A stretch of DNA of 64,000 bases from Massilia sp. Root335 (GTDB lineage Bacteria; Pseudomonadota; Gammaproteobacteria; Burkholderiales; Burkholderiaceae_D): positions 338-64,337 of the forward strand of contig NZ_LMCY01000012.1 in assembly GCF_001425685.1 (NCBI RefSeq), written 5' to 3'. The notes under the pieces are model-generated. The model saw only the letters and a list, made by a program, of their open reading frames with translations. It had not been told where the DNA came from and did no database searches. This document shows positions 10,123-19,217 of the stretch, one piece after another. Position 1 is the stretch's first letter. Every line of letters starts with the position of its first letter. The translations under genes were made by a program, and so were the position numbers.

Positions 10123-11439
10123 ATGACCCTCGGATCTCGATCCAAAGAATACGACCCACCCTTACCGAAGAGACTCCCCAAGCGTATGCGTCGCCCTTCC
10201 AAAGACTCACCCAAACTTTCGGCAGAAAGCCAGCGTCTCATCAGCCTCAGCAACGCCATCGTGCAGGCCGCCAGCCGCGTTGAAGAACGGGCCTGGGAAC
10301 GCAACCTCGACGCCCAGCTGCAGAAGCTGCTCAAGACGAACCACCAGGACACCGTCGACGCCGCCCTCAACGTCCTGTTCAAGGGCGACCTCGCGGTCTA
10401 CGACGTGCTGATGGACGGCGTCGAGGCGGTCAGCGAGTCCTCGACGATGACGGAGCAGGCCAACGACGGTGCCGAGACCACGTGGCAGGCCTTGCTCGTG
10501 GCCGCCCCGATACTGGCCTGGACCCGCTTCTCGATCGCGTCCGGGACGATCCCCGGCGACATCCTGAGCACGCTGACGGCGCACTTCGGTGCCCACCTGC
10601 TGGCCGACAACACCAAGGTGGCCATCGCGCCGACGCTGTACTCGATCGACCAGCTGCCGCGCACCCACGCCGAGACCTATGCCCTGACGCACAAGCTCGC
10701 CGCCGCCGCCCACAAGGGCTCGACGGTGAAGCCGGCCGCGCCCGGCCCGGACACGTCGCAATTCCTGGCCGACACACGCTACCTGCTCGTGGCCGTCATC
10801 GCCCCGCAAGGCGCCCCGCTGTTCCGCTGGCAGGAACCGCAGCACCACATCAATTTCGAAGCGGAGCGCGACAACGCCCTCGAGCAATGGCGCGCCCAGG
10901 CCGGCCCGAACATCGCCCGCCTGCTGCCGGGCTGCGGCGTCGAACTGCTGCTGCCGGAAGCGTATTACGTGGCCTGCCGCGAGGCGGATAAACTGATCCG
11001 CCCGGTGTCGATCCGCGCCGCCGTCCACTACCTGACGAACACGCTGGGCGTGGAACCGAACGACCTGCGCGCCGTCATCGCCGGCTTCGGCGACGAAGTC
11101 AATGACAGCCAGGTCGACGAATACCGCGTCGGCTTCACCTTGCGCCAGTCGTCGGACGTCGTGTACGGCATCGTCTGGCCCCTGTACGGCCAGGAAGACG
11201 AGGAAGGCACGCCGATGGAAGGCCCGGCCGGCGGCGGCGACCGCCCGCTGGCGCCGCTGGACGAGATCGTCAAGCACCTGAACGACGTCGGCATCACCCA
11301 CGTCAAGCGCATCGGCGAACGCTATGTCGCCGAGTACTGCGACGACTGCGGCGCCCCGCTGTTCGCCGACCCGAGCGGCGAGCTCGTGCATGCCGAGATG
11401 CCGGAAGACACGCCGGCGGGGAACGAACACTTCCACTGA
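10123..11439 (+). CDS. Conserved protein of unknown function, DUF2863-like
   Basis: 438 residues without signal peptide or membrane segment. The composition and layout recall the DUF2863 proteins of Burkholderiales: an N-terminal helical part with SQRLISLSNAIVQAASRVEERAWE, a central alpha/beta part and an acidic C-terminus. This is from memory and should be confirmed. A CDDCGAPLF pair of cysteines near residue 410 could bind zinc. A second ATG at 10186 (RRPSKDSP) is an alternative start. It is monocistronic, with a terminator about 90 bases downstream. No function can be assigned. Confidence 0.6.
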   Translation: MTLGSRSKEYDPPLPKRLPKRMRRPSKDSPKLSAESQRLISLSNAIVQAASRVEERAWERNLDAQLQKLLKTNHQDTVDAALNVLFKGDLAVYDVLMDGVEAVSESSTMTEQANDGAETTWQALLVAAPILAWTRFSIASGTIPGDILSTLTAHFGAHLLADNTKVAIAPTLYSIDQLPRTHAETYALTHKLAAAAHKGSTVKPAAPGPDTSQFLADTRYLLVAVIAPQGAPLFRWQEPQHHINFEAERDNALEQWRAQAGPNIARLLPGCGVELLLPEAYYVACREADKLIRPVSIRAAVHYLTNTLGVEPNDLRAVIAGFGDEVNDSQVDEYRVGFTLRQSSDVVYGIVWPLYGQEDEEGTPMEGPAGGGDRPLAPLDEIVKHLNDVGITHVKRIGERYVAEYCDDCGAPLFADPSGELVHAEMPEDTPAGNEHFH

Positions 11440-11455
11440 CGCACAGCGTCTCCTT

Positions 11456-11514
11456 GGGGTCAGAGCACACTTCGCTTTCCAAAAAGATCGTGCCCAAAAC
11501 CGGGCTCTGACCCC
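11456..11514. repeat. GGGGTCAGAGC inverted-repeat element
   Basis: Perfect 11-bp arms GGGGTCAGAGC (11456-11466) and GCTCTGACCCC (11504-11514) flank 37 bases. The sequence has the look of a mobile or dispersed intergenic element rather than a terminator; only one copy is present in this window. Confidence 0.45.
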
Positions 11515-11530
11515 GAATTGTCGGTTATGG

Positions 11531-11564
11531 ATGCCCGGCCGCGTGCCGGGCATTTTTCTTTTTC
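11531..11564 (+). terminator. Intrinsic terminator
   Basis: A 9-bp stem ATGCCCGGC / GCCGGGCAT with a 5-base loop and a T-rich tail (TTTTCTTTTT) serves the gene ending at 11439. Confidence 0.8.
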
Positions 11565-11615
11565 GGCTGATTCCTCTAATTCGACCCATTGACGCCGGCC
11601 ACGCCCGCCGCTAAA

Positions 11616-11635
11616 TTAGTTAACACGTTAACTAA
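11616..11635. promoter_or_regulatory. Palindromic operator ahead of hydrolase-MarR operon
   Basis: TTAGTTAAC-AC-GTTAACTAA is a perfect 9+2+9 inverted repeat ending 9 bases before the hydrolase start. It has the size and AT-rich character of a MarR operator, and the MarR gene is the second gene of this operon, so autorepression is the simplest reading. Confidence 0.7.
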
Positions 11636-11644
11636 ATCGCCGCC

Positions 11645-12517
11645 ATGGAACCCGTCACCATTCCCGTTTCCGGCACCGACGCGATCGGTGCGACCCTTTG
11701 GCACGCCGACGGCGCCCGTGCCGCCGTCCTGCTGCATCCCGCCACCGCCGTCACGCAGCGCTATTACGAAGCGTTCGCGCGCTACCTGCATGGCCTGGGC
11801 TTCCACGTGCTGACCTACGACTACCGCGGCACCGGCCGCTCGCGCCCGGCCGATCTGCGGCAGTGCGCCGTGACGATGGCCGAATGGATCGAGGACGACA
11901 ACGCGGCCGTGACCCGCTGGGCCGCCGCGCGCTTCCCGGGCCTGCCGCTGCTGGCCGTCGGACACAGCGTCGGCGGCCATGCGATCGCGCTGTCGTCGGC
12001 CAGCGACCTGCTGTCCGCCGCCGTGCTGGTGGCCTCGCACGCCGGCGTCACGCGCACGATCCGCGGCGCCTTTGAACGGATGCGCGTGTGGACCGTGATG
12101 CGCGTGCTCGCACCCGTCCTGTGCACCGTGCTGGGTTATATGCCGGGACGCCGCATCGGCCTCGGCGAAGACCTGCCGCGCACGGTGATGCTGCAATGGA
12201 GCCGCTGGACTACGCTGCCCGGCTACTTCCTCGACGACCCGGCGATGGATGCGCGCCGGCGCATGGCGCGGGTGCGGCTGCCGCTGCTCGTGCTCGGCTT
12301 CGACGACGATCCGTGGGCCAATGCGCGCGCCATCGACATCCTCGTGAAGCCGCTCGTCAATGCGCGCCTGGAGCGGCGCCCGATCGCGCCGCGCGACGCC
12401 GGCCTGCCCGCCATCGGCCACATGGGGTTCTTCCGCAAGCAGTGCGCGGACCGCATCTGGCCGCAGGTGGGCGAGTGGCTGCTGGCGCACTGCGCGGTGA
12501 ACGAGGACGCCCGATGA
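11645..12517 (+). CDS. Alpha/beta hydrolase
   Basis: 290 residues with the alpha/beta-hydrolase fold: HPATAV near the oxyanion region, YDYRGTGRS, the nucleophile elbow GHSVGG (Ser about 109) and a C-terminal IGHMGFF that supplies the catalytic His. Esterase or lipase-like activity on an unknown lipophilic substrate is likely. No signal peptide is seen. It overlaps the MarR gene by 4 bases (ATGA) and starts 9 bases after a palindromic operator, so it is probably derepressed by a ligand it may itself degrade; the last point is inference. Confidence 0.8.
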   Translation: MEPVTIPVSGTDAIGATLWHADGARAAVLLHPATAVTQRYYEAFARYLHGLGFHVLTYDYRGTGRSRPADLRQCAVTMAEWIEDDNAAVTRWAAARFPGLPLLAVGHSVGGHAIALSSASDLLSAAVLVASHAGVTRTIRGAFERMRVWTVMRVLAPVLCTVLGYMPGRRIGLGEDLPRTVMLQWSRWTTLPGYFLDDPAMDARRRMARVRLPLLVLGFDDDPWANARAIDILVKPLVNARLERRPIAPRDAGLPAIGHMGFFRKQCADRIWPQVGEWLLAHCAVNEDAR

Positions 12518-12963
12518 CGGCGGCGAACAGCCCGCCGCGCTTCGCCTTCCTGCTGAACCGCGCGCAAAAGGTGCTGCAGCGCTGGATCGAGACGCGTCCC
12601 GAGGCGTGGGACGGCATCAGCTCGGCGCAGGTCGGGCTGCTGTTCTTCCTCGCGTCGCGCCAGGAACCCGCCACGGTCGGCGCCATCGCCAAAGGCCTGC
12701 AGGTGGCGCCGGCCGCCGTCACGAATCTGTCGAAGCGGATGCAGGCGGCCGGCCTGATCGCGCGGGTGGACGACGCCGCCGACGGCCGCGTCACGTGCGT
12801 GCGCCTGACCGCGCAAGGCCAGGACGCCAGCCGCCAGGCCCATGCCGTGCTGCAGGCGCTGAACGCGCGCCTGACGGCCGGGTTCACGCCGGACGAGCTG
12901 GCCGTCGTCGCGCGCTGGCTGGCGCAGGTCGCGGCGCTCGAACGCGACCTGCCCGGGGAGTGA
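12514..12963 (+). CDS. MarR family transcriptional regulator
   Basis: A 149-residue winged-helix repressor. The DNA-binding core is clear: ISSAQVGLLFFLASRQEPATVGAIAKGLQVAPAAVTNLSKRMQAAGLI, followed by the wing residues RVDDAADGRVTCVRLT. It is translationally coupled to the hydrolase gene (ATGA overlap). The likely target is the palindrome at 11616-11635. MarR proteins usually respond to small phenolic or lipophilic compounds. Confidence 0.87.
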   Translation: MTAANSPPRFAFLLNRAQKVLQRWIETRPEAWDGISSAQVGLLFFLASRQEPATVGAIAKGLQVAPAAVTNLSKRMQAAGLIARVDDAADGRVTCVRLTAQGQDASRQAHAVLQALNARLTAGFTPDELAVVARWLAQVAALERDLPGE

Positions 12964-12977
12964 CCCGCGCACGGCGC

Positions 12978-15029
12978 TCAGCCGCGCGCGCGGACCGCCG
13001 TCGCGGCCCCGCCCCGCACCACCGACAAGTCGACCCAGCCCGCGCGCCACGCCTGCTCCAGGTCGCGCTCGATCGCATCCAGCGACGCGTGAACGGCGCC
13101 GGGGAAGCCGCGCACGCCGTAAGCGCGGTTGCGGCCATGCGACTTGGCCAGCAACATGGCCATGTCCGCGAGGTTGACGACCCGTTCCCACGTCAGCGCG
13201 GTGCCGCCGAGCGCCAGCGGAAACGGCGCGTAGCCCACCGACACGCTGACCGGGATGCTGCCGTTGCGGTATTCGACGGCCTGCGCGGAGATGCCGTGCA
13301 GGATGCGCAGCGCCACCTCGTCCAGTTCGTCGTGCGCGACCGCCGGCACGAACGCGAGGAATTCCTCGCCGCCCCAGCGCACGATCATGTCGGTGTCGCG
13401 CAATGCCGCGCGCAGGTCGTGCGCGACCGTCTTCAGTACGGCATCGCCGGCCGCATGACCCAGCGTGTCGTTGACGTCCTTGAAATGGTCCACGTCCAGC
13501 AGGAACAGCGCCCCCGCGGTCGCATCAAAGGCCGTGCGCCGCTCATTGCCCGCGCGGGACATGAATTCCTGGAAGTGGCGGCGGTTGTACAGCAGCGTGA
13601 GCGGATCGAGCGCGCCCTGCCGCTTCAACAGCAGGTTTTTTTCTTCCAGCTCGCTGTTGGCGCGCCGTACTTTCCGGTAGAGCAGTCCGACCACCACCGA
13701 GGCCAGCGCGTACGTCACGGCCAGCAGCCACCAGACACGCTGCTGCCAGCGACGATTGTCCAGCTCCGCCCTGGCGGCCCGGTTTTCCTGGCGCAGGGCG
13801 TCGATCCGGCGCTGCTTTTTCTCGGCGTCGTATTTCTGCTGCAGCTCCATCACCGCCTTCTGGCGTTCCCCGGCAAAGATCTCGCCCGACAGGCCGCGCT
13901 CGCGATCGTAGGCGTCGACGGCGCCCTTGTAGTCGCCGGCGTGTTCGAGCGCGCGTCCATACTCGCGCAGCACGGCCAGGAGTTCCGGCTTGTCGCCCTG
14001 TTTTTCGTAGGTGGCCAGGCCCGCCTCGAACTGCCGCTTGCCCTCGGCCAGCCGCCCCTGTCCGAGCAGCGCCTGGCCCAGGTTGACGCGGGCGGTGGCG
14101 ACGTCGTTGTTGCTCCTGACGTCGACGGCAGCGTCCAGCGCCTGCGCGGCATAGGCCTCGGCCTCACGGAACCGGCCCTCCTTCAGGTAGCAATCCGACA
14201 GGTTGACGAGCGTCGTGGCGCCCATCTGGCGTGCGCCCATGCTGCGTTCCAGGCCGAGTTCCTCGAACAGGGCGTGGCGCGCCCGCTCGAAGGCGTTCTG
14301 CTCGACGGCCAGCGCGTACTCGTCGCCCAGCGCCGTCGCGACGTATCCCGGCGACGCCATCTTCCTGGCCACGGCCAGCGATTCCTGCTGCACCTCCCAG
14401 CCTTTGTCGAGCTCCCTCAAATTCAGGTACAGCTGCACCAGCGCGTGCAGCGCACTGGCCAACGGCGCGCTGTCGGTGCCGATCTGGCGCGCCATGCCGA
14501 CGGCGGCGTGCAGTTTCGCCAGCGCAGCCGGATAATTGCCCTCCTCCTGGAACGACTGTCCGGCCGCGATGGTCGCCAGCACCTTCGTCGGGATGTCGCC
14601 GGTGGCCGAGGCGACGCGTTCCGCCTCGAACGCCGTGGCGTGGGACGCGGCCAGGTCTTCGCGCAAGTAGAGCGTGTTGGCGCGCCCGATCAGGCCTTTG
14701 GCCAACGCCAGGTTGTCATTGTTGCGCTTGCCGTAATTGATCAGCTGGTCCGCCAGTGCGAGCGCGTGCGTCAGGTCGCCGGTGCCGCGCTCGGCCGTGC
14801 TGTAAAAATACAGGAAGTCCGTCCGCAACTGCGCGGGCGCGGTGGCCATTTCCCACTCCATGTCGCGCAGCCGGCTCGACGCCTGGTCCGGCACGAAGCG
14901 GGCCATGGCGCCGGCCGCGCGCAAGCGTTGGGCCAGCGGCTGGTCGGCGCGGGCCGCGAACGGACACAGCAGGATCGCGACGGCGCAGTATGCGCGCACG
15001 CTGGTTTGTGACAGGACGGGAAATACCAT
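12978..15029 (-). CDS. TPR-domain diguanylate cyclase (GGDEF)
   Basis: A 683-residue membrane enzyme predicted to make cyclic-di-GMP. A signal peptide (FPVLSQTSVRAYCAVAILLCPFAARA) precedes a long periplasmic array of TPR-like helical hairpins (about 60-400). A transmembrane helix (WWLLAVTYALASVVVGLLY) and a short coiled coil lead to the GGDEF domain with GGEEF at about 553-557 and an RxxD inhibitory site (RDTD) five residues before it. A 45-residue tail follows. The ATG at 15029 has GAGGAG in front and starts the signal peptide. The stop faces the MarR gene convergently with 14 bases between. Confidence 0.9.
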   Translation of the reverse strand: MVFPVLSQTSVRAYCAVAILLCPFAARADQPLAQRLRAAGAMARFVPDQASSRLRDMEWEMATAPAQLRTDFLYFYSTAERGTGDLTHALALADQLINYGKRNNDNLALAKGLIGRANTLYLREDLAASHATAFEAERVASATGDIPTKVLATIAAGQSFQEEGNYPAALAKLHAAVGMARQIGTDSAPLASALHALVQLYLNLRELDKGWEVQQESLAVARKMASPGYVATALGDEYALAVEQNAFERARHALFEELGLERSMGARQMGATTLVNLSDCYLKEGRFREAEAYAAQALDAAVDVRSNNDVATARVNLGQALLGQGRLAEGKRQFEAGLATYEKQGDKPELLAVLREYGRALEHAGDYKGAVDAYDRERGLSGEIFAGERQKAVMELQQKYDAEKKQRRIDALRQENRAARAELDNRRWQQRVWWLLAVTYALASVVVGLLYRKVRRANSELEEKNLLLKRQGALDPLTLLYNRRHFQEFMSRAGNERRTAFDATAGALFLLDVDHFKDVNDTLGHAAGDAVLKTVAHDLRAALRDTDMIVRWGGEEFLAFVPAVAHDELDEVALRILHGISAQAVEYRNGSIPVSVSVGYAPFPLALGGTALTWERVVNLADMAMLLAKSHGRNRAYGVRGFPGAVHASLDAIERDLEQAWRAGWVDLSVVRGGAATAVRARG

Positions 15030-15138
15030 TGCGCTCCTCGGGCTGCGGCGCACACAGTACGGCCGCGTGCCGAGGATTATGCCTGCAGTCATCTAGAAGG
15101 TTCAACCGAACGGTGTCCCCTTCCGCCTGCGCCGCCCG

Positions 15139-16848
15139 TCAGCGCCCGGCGAGCGACGCCAGGTAGCCGTGGATCTGCGCCACCGCCGCGGCGCCCTCGC
15201 CCGCCGCGGCCGCCACACGCTTGGTCGACCCGGCCCGCAGGTCGCCCACCGCAAAGATGCCGTCGACGCTCGTCTCGAGCGTGCGGGCGCCGCGTTCCGG
15301 ACGCGTGTCGGCGCCGGTCAGCACGAAGCCCTTGTCGTCCAGTTCGACGCCGCATTCGTGCAGCCAGTCGCTGTTCGGATCGGCCCCGATGAACAGGAAC
15401 ATCCGCCGCACCGCGAACTCGCGCGTGTCGCCGCCGTCGCGGCCGCGGCAGCGCACGCCCGCCAGGCCGTTCTCGTCGCCGACCAGCCCGACGATTTCGC
15501 GCCGCGCGTGCAGGTGGATGTTCGGGGTCGCGGCGATGCGTTCGATCAGGTAGCTGGACATCGTCGCTTCCAGCCCCGGTCCGCGCACCAGCAAGTGCAC
15601 TTCCGACGCGTGCGCCGCGAGGAACACGGCCGCCTGCCCCGCCGAATTGCCGCCGCCCACGAGCACGACGGGTTCGTTGCGGCACAGCCGGGCTTCCACG
15701 GGCGAGGCCCAGTAGTACACGCCGCGGCCTTCGTAATCGGCGATGTCGGGCAGGTCGGGCTTGCGGTAGCGCGCGCCCGCCGCCAGCACGACGGCGCGCG
15801 CCTGCAGGCAGGTGCCGTCGTCCAGTTCGACCTTGAGCGGGCGCTCGTGGCACAGCAGGCGCGTGGCGCGTGCGGGGATCGCGATCTCGGCGCCGAATTT
15901 CAGCGCCTGCACGTACGAACGGCCGGCCAGCGCGCGGCCGGAGATCCCCGTCGGGAAGCCGAGAAAATTCTCGATGCGCGCGCTCGCGCCTGCCTGGCCG
16001 CCATACGCGCGCTGGTCCAGCACCATCACGCGCAGGCCTTCCGATGCGGCATACACGGCCGTCGCCAGGCCGGACGGGCCGGCGCCGACGACGAGCACGT
16101 CGAACACGGCCCCGCGCTCGATGCGCGGCAAGGTGCCGAGGCAGCGGCCCACTTCGGCCAGGGTCGGGTTCTTCAGCACGAAGCCGTCCGGCAGCGCCAC
16201 GAGCGGCCAGTCGGACGGCTGTTTCCAGTGCTCGCGCACGAGCTCGGCCGCTTCCGGATCGGTCTCGGGATCGCGCCGCGTGTACGGGTAGGCATTCCGC
16301 GACAGGAAATTCTCCAGCTCGAACAGGCCCGCATGCGCGGCCGGTCCGATCAGGATGGGCCCGCCCGGCTTATTGGTGATCAATTGCACGCGACGGAGGA
16401 TGAAGGCGCGCATGAGGCGCTCGCCCAGTTCGGCCTCGGCCACGATCACGGCGCGCAGGCATTCCGCGTCGAGCACGAGGGTCTCCAGCTCGCCCACGGC
16501 GACGCCGTCGGCCAGCGGCGGCCGGCCGGACAATGTCGCCACTTCGCCGGCGAACTGGCCGGGGCCGTATTCGACCACCTCGACGCGCTTGCCGAGCGCA
16601 TCGGTCCGGCTGCACGACAAGCGCCCCGCCAGCACGACGACCATGCCGGGCGAATCCACGCAGGCGCGGAACACGGTGGCCCCGTCCGGCCAGCTGCGGC
16701 AGGTGCCGAAGCGGCGCAGGCGGGCGATGTCGTCCGCGCTCAAGGTGGGAAAGATCTGGTGGCCGCGCGTGGCCAGGTCGACGCCGGCGCGCGCGTCGGG
16801 ATCGGCGACGAGGCCTTCGGGAATCAGTTCGGGAACGTGTTCGGACAT
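15139..16848 (-). CDS. cNMP-binding domain / thioredoxin-reductase-like FAD oxidoreductase
   Basis: 569 residues in three parts. First is a cyclic-nucleotide-binding-type beta-roll (about 15-140, FPTLSADDIARLRRFG, GQFAGEVATLSGRP). A connecting domain (about 150-240) is related to thioredoxin-like inserts. The last part is a pyridine nucleotide-disulfide oxidoreductase-type FAD/NAD(P) unit (VVGAGPSGLATAVYAASEG, VVLVGGGNSAGQAAVFLA, GIFAVGDLRAG). Where classical thioredoxin reductase has CxxC, this protein reads YYWASPVEA, so it cannot run the normal dithiol relay. The physiological substrate is unknown; a redox sensor or a different acceptor is possible. Confidence 0.8.
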   Translation of the reverse strand: MSEHVPELIPEGLVADPDARAGVDLATRGHQIFPTLSADDIARLRRFGTCRSWPDGATVFRACVDSPGMVVVLAGRLSCSRTDALGKRVEVVEYGPGQFAGEVATLSGRPPLADGVAVGELETLVLDAECLRAVIVAEAELGERLMRAFILRRVQLITNKPGGPILIGPAAHAGLFELENFLSRNAYPYTRRDPETDPEAAELVREHWKQPSDWPLVALPDGFVLKNPTLAEVGRCLGTLPRIERGAVFDVLVVGAGPSGLATAVYAASEGLRVMVLDQRAYGGQAGASARIENFLGFPTGISGRALAGRSYVQALKFGAEIAIPARATRLLCHERPLKVELDDGTCLQARAVVLAAGARYRKPDLPDIADYEGRGVYYWASPVEARLCRNEPVVLVGGGNSAGQAAVFLAAHASEVHLLVRGPGLEATMSSYLIERIAATPNIHLHARREIVGLVGDENGLAGVRCRGRDGGDTREFAVRRMFLFIGADPNSDWLHECGVELDDKGFVLTGADTRPERGARTLETSVDGIFAVGDLRAGSTKRVAAAAGEGAAAVAQIHGYLASLAGR

Positions 16849-16943
16849 GGTCGGCCGCCTCGTGGTTGGGTATCGCATGCTAACCCAAGCCGCGGCGCCG
16901 CGCACCCCTCAAAAGACGGGGCCGTCGGCGCGGCGGCGGCGCA

Positions 16944-17420
16944 TCACGGCTTGTCCGGCCACTGCGAATAGGGAGCGCGGATCAGGCTGGCGTTGTAGTA
17001 GCGCTTCTCGCCCGTGACTTCCGGCCCGATCCAGTCCGGCTTCTGGAACGCCTCGTCTTCCGCGTCGAGTTCGATCTCCGCCACGACGAGCCCGGCATTC
17101 AGGCCGAGGAATTCGTCGACTTCCCACGTGTGGCCGGCATAGTCGATGCGGTGGCGGATCTTTTCCACCTGCGGCTGCTCGCACAGGCCGTCCAGCAGCT
17201 CGATCGCGTCCGCGATGGGAATTTCGTACTCCCACTCGCCGCGGCTTGCCCCCGTGCTCTTGCCCTTGATGGTGATGACGGCGCGCTCGCCCTCGATGCG
17301 CACGCGCACGGTGCGCACGGCATCCGCCACCAGATAGCCCTGGCGCATGCGCGTCGGGATGCCCTGCCCGCGCCAGCCCTCGTTGGCCAGCAAGAACTTG
17401 CGTTCGATCTCGACGCCCAT
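16944..17420 (-). CDS. CYTH domain protein (triphosphate tunnel metalloenzyme)
   Basis: 158 residues starting MGVEIERKFLL, the EXEXK signature of CYTH proteins that bind triphosphates with divalent metal inside a beta-tunnel. Further basic strands (VRVRIEGERAVITIKG, KIRHRIDY) and acidic strands (WEVDEFLG, VVAEIELDAED) complete the pattern. Bacterial members are mostly inorganic tripolyphosphatases or thiamine-triphosphatases; adenylate cyclase activity is rarer. It lies 11 bases downstream of the M14 carboxypeptidase gene, probably in one operon. Confidence 0.88.
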   Translation of the reverse strand: MGVEIERKFLLANEGWRGQGIPTRMRQGYLVADAVRTVRVRIEGERAVITIKGKSTGASRGEWEYEIPIADAIELLDGLCEQPQVEKIRHRIDYAGHTWEVDEFLGLNAGLVVAEIELDAEDEAFQKPDWIGPEVTGEKRYYNASLIRAPYSQWPDKP

Positions 17421-17431
17421 GGGTGCTCCGT

Positions 17432-18556
17432 TCAGTCGTCCAGCGATTGCAGGATCGGCTGCAGCATGGCCGCGCCGAGCGCGCTGCTGCGGGCGCCGTT
17501 CCAGCCGACGTACGGGTCGGGCAGGTTGGCGTTGTCCTTGAACGGCATTTCCAGCGTCAGCGACAGGCATTTGAACGTGTGGCCGATGTACTTCGAGGCC
17601 AGGGTCAGCAATTCCTCGTTGTACTTGCTCGCGGCATAGCCGTAGACGTTCTGGAAGTCGGGGCTGGCCGCCATGTAGCGTTCGATGAATGCGTTCTGGG
17701 CGGCTAGGCGCTCGGGCGTGAAATCGGTCAGCATCTCGCTGCCGGCCACGAAGTTGTACGGCAGCGCCTCGTCGCCGTGGATGTCGAAGAACATGTCGAC
17801 GCCCGTCTCGTGGATCTTGTTCTTCACGCACAGCACTTCCGGGCTGCGTTCGGCCGACGGCGTCATCCACTCGCGGTTCAGGTTGGCGCCGGCGGCGTTC
17901 GTGCGCAGGTTGCCGCGGAACGATCCGTCCGGGTTCATGTTCGGCACGATGTAGAACACGGCGCGCTGCAGCAGCTTGCGCGAGACCGGATCGGAATTGT
18001 CGAGCAGCGCATCCATCATGCCTTCGACGAACCACTCGGCCATCGTCTCGCCCGGATGCTGGCGCGCGATCACCCAGATCTTCTTCTCGGCCTGCGGGTT
18101 GCCGATCACGACGAGGTTCATGTCGCGGCCGTCGACGGTCGTGCCGATGTCGTGCACGCGCGCGATCGGGTTCTCGGCCACTTCGCCGAGCAGGCGCAGG
18201 TGGCGCTCCCAGGTGTAGGGCTCGAAATAGGCGTAATAAATGCTGTCCAGCTCGGGCGTGTGGTTGACGGTCATGACCTGGCCGTCGAACGAGGTGGGAA
18301 CGCGGAACCAGTTCTCGGTGTCGTAGCTGGCCGCCACCTGGTAGCCCTCGAAGCCCTTGGGATAGGTCGCCTGCCCCGCGTTCAGGAAGCGGATCGTGCA
18401 CGCCTTGCCGCGCGCGCCCTGCAGGCGGAAGTGGAACCACTGGTGGATGTCGGCTGCGGAATCCTTGCGCAGCTCGAGGTCGATCTGGCGCGGGTCGGTG
18501 GCCTGGACGACGTCGATCGCACCGGAATCGAACAGCTGGCTGATCTTGATGGGCAT
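17432..18556 (-). CDS. M14 family zinc carboxypeptidase, cytosolic (CCP-like)
   Basis: 374 residues. An N-terminal beta-sandwich domain (about 1-125) precedes the M14 catalytic domain, as in cytosolic carboxypeptidases of the Nna1/CCP type. Zinc ligands are in ARQHPGETMAE (His, Glu) and FFDIHGDEALPY (His). Substrate-binding NREW follows NLRTNAAGAN, and the general-base Glu is in LTLEMPFKD. No signal peptide is present. The ATG at 18556 follows a GAGGAACC ribosome site. Bacterial substrates are not established; poly-glutamate or peptide tails are possible. Confidence 0.85.
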   Translation of the reverse strand: MPIKISQLFDSGAIDVVQATDPRQIDLELRKDSAADIHQWFHFRLQGARGKACTIRFLNAGQATYPKGFEGYQVAASYDTENWFRVPTSFDGQVMTVNHTPELDSIYYAYFEPYTWERHLRLLGEVAENPIARVHDIGTTVDGRDMNLVVIGNPQAEKKIWVIARQHPGETMAEWFVEGMMDALLDNSDPVSRKLLQRAVFYIVPNMNPDGSFRGNLRTNAAGANLNREWMTPSAERSPEVLCVKNKIHETGVDMFFDIHGDEALPYNFVAGSEMLTDFTPERLAAQNAFIERYMAASPDFQNVYGYAASKYNEELLTLASKYIGHTFKCLSLTLEMPFKDNANLPDPYVGWNGARSSALGAAMLQPILQSLDD

Positions 18557-18645
18557 GGGACTGGTTCCTCGAAAAGCGTTCAAAGAAGGCATGATAGCCG
18601 AGCCCACGCCCGCCGGCCATGGGCTGGCCGGGCAGGTGTCGGCGC

Positions 18646-19047
18646 TTACGCGTCGAGGTCGATCAGGTCCTTGCTGTATGCCAGCATGATCTGGCGCATC
18701 AGCTCGACGTTGCTGCGGTCGAGGACGACGGTGAGGTCGGGTTTGCGGTCGAGGTTGTAGGTCATGCTGATCTTGCCCGGCAAGACCTTGCACTGCACGG
18801 TGAACGCGCGCGGGATGTTCGGATGGTCCCAGTCCCACTGCGTGATCTGCGGCCCGGCCGGCGGCGGCTGCAGGGCCGGATCCTGGTTGACCGGCAGATG
18901 CTTGATGAGCCAGAACACGATCGACGCCGGCACGAAGATGGCGACGTCGCTCGCCCCGTGTGCGGAGAACTTGGTCAGCAGCAGATTGCCGACCCGGTCG
19001 CACGACATGGACATGCTCTTGACTTGACGGATGACCGCTGATTTCAC
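18646..19047 (-). CDS. Hypothetical protein with GTG start
   Basis: 133 residues, not recognised. It starts with GTG behind AGGAATT. A hydrophobic stretch (SDVAIFVPASIVFWLI, about 33-48) could be a membrane-associated or buried helix. A C-terminal part reads TVQCKVLPGKISMTYNLDRKPDLTVVLDRSNVELMRQIM. It lies upstream of the carboxypeptidase gene on the same strand with 89 bases between and may be transcribed with it. Confidence 0.6.
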   Translation of the reverse strand: MKSAVIRQVKSMSMSCDRVGNLLLTKFSAHGASDVAIFVPASIVFWLIKHLPVNQDPALQPPPAGPQITQWDWDHPNIPRAFTVQCKVLPGKISMTYNLDRKPDLTVVLDRSNVELMRQIMLAYSKDLIDLDA

Positions 19048-19217
19048 GACGAATTCCTATGGGCAGGTGATTGAAAACTAAGTGATCGAAAGCCCGGCGA
19101 TTCTACCGCATCCAATTTCGGAATTGTGTTAAAGAAATGCAAAACGGGAAGCCTGCGCTCCCCGTGTGGATTCGTGGGCAGAGGGGACGGCACCGCCGCC
19201 GTCCCGCCCGCACGGGA

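Noticed and set aside
16944..18620. 558-codon frame fusing CYTH domain with upstream sequence
   Set aside because: The upstream part is an Arg/Pro-rich shadow of the M14 carboxypeptidase; MGVEIERKF at 17420 is the canonical CYTH start.
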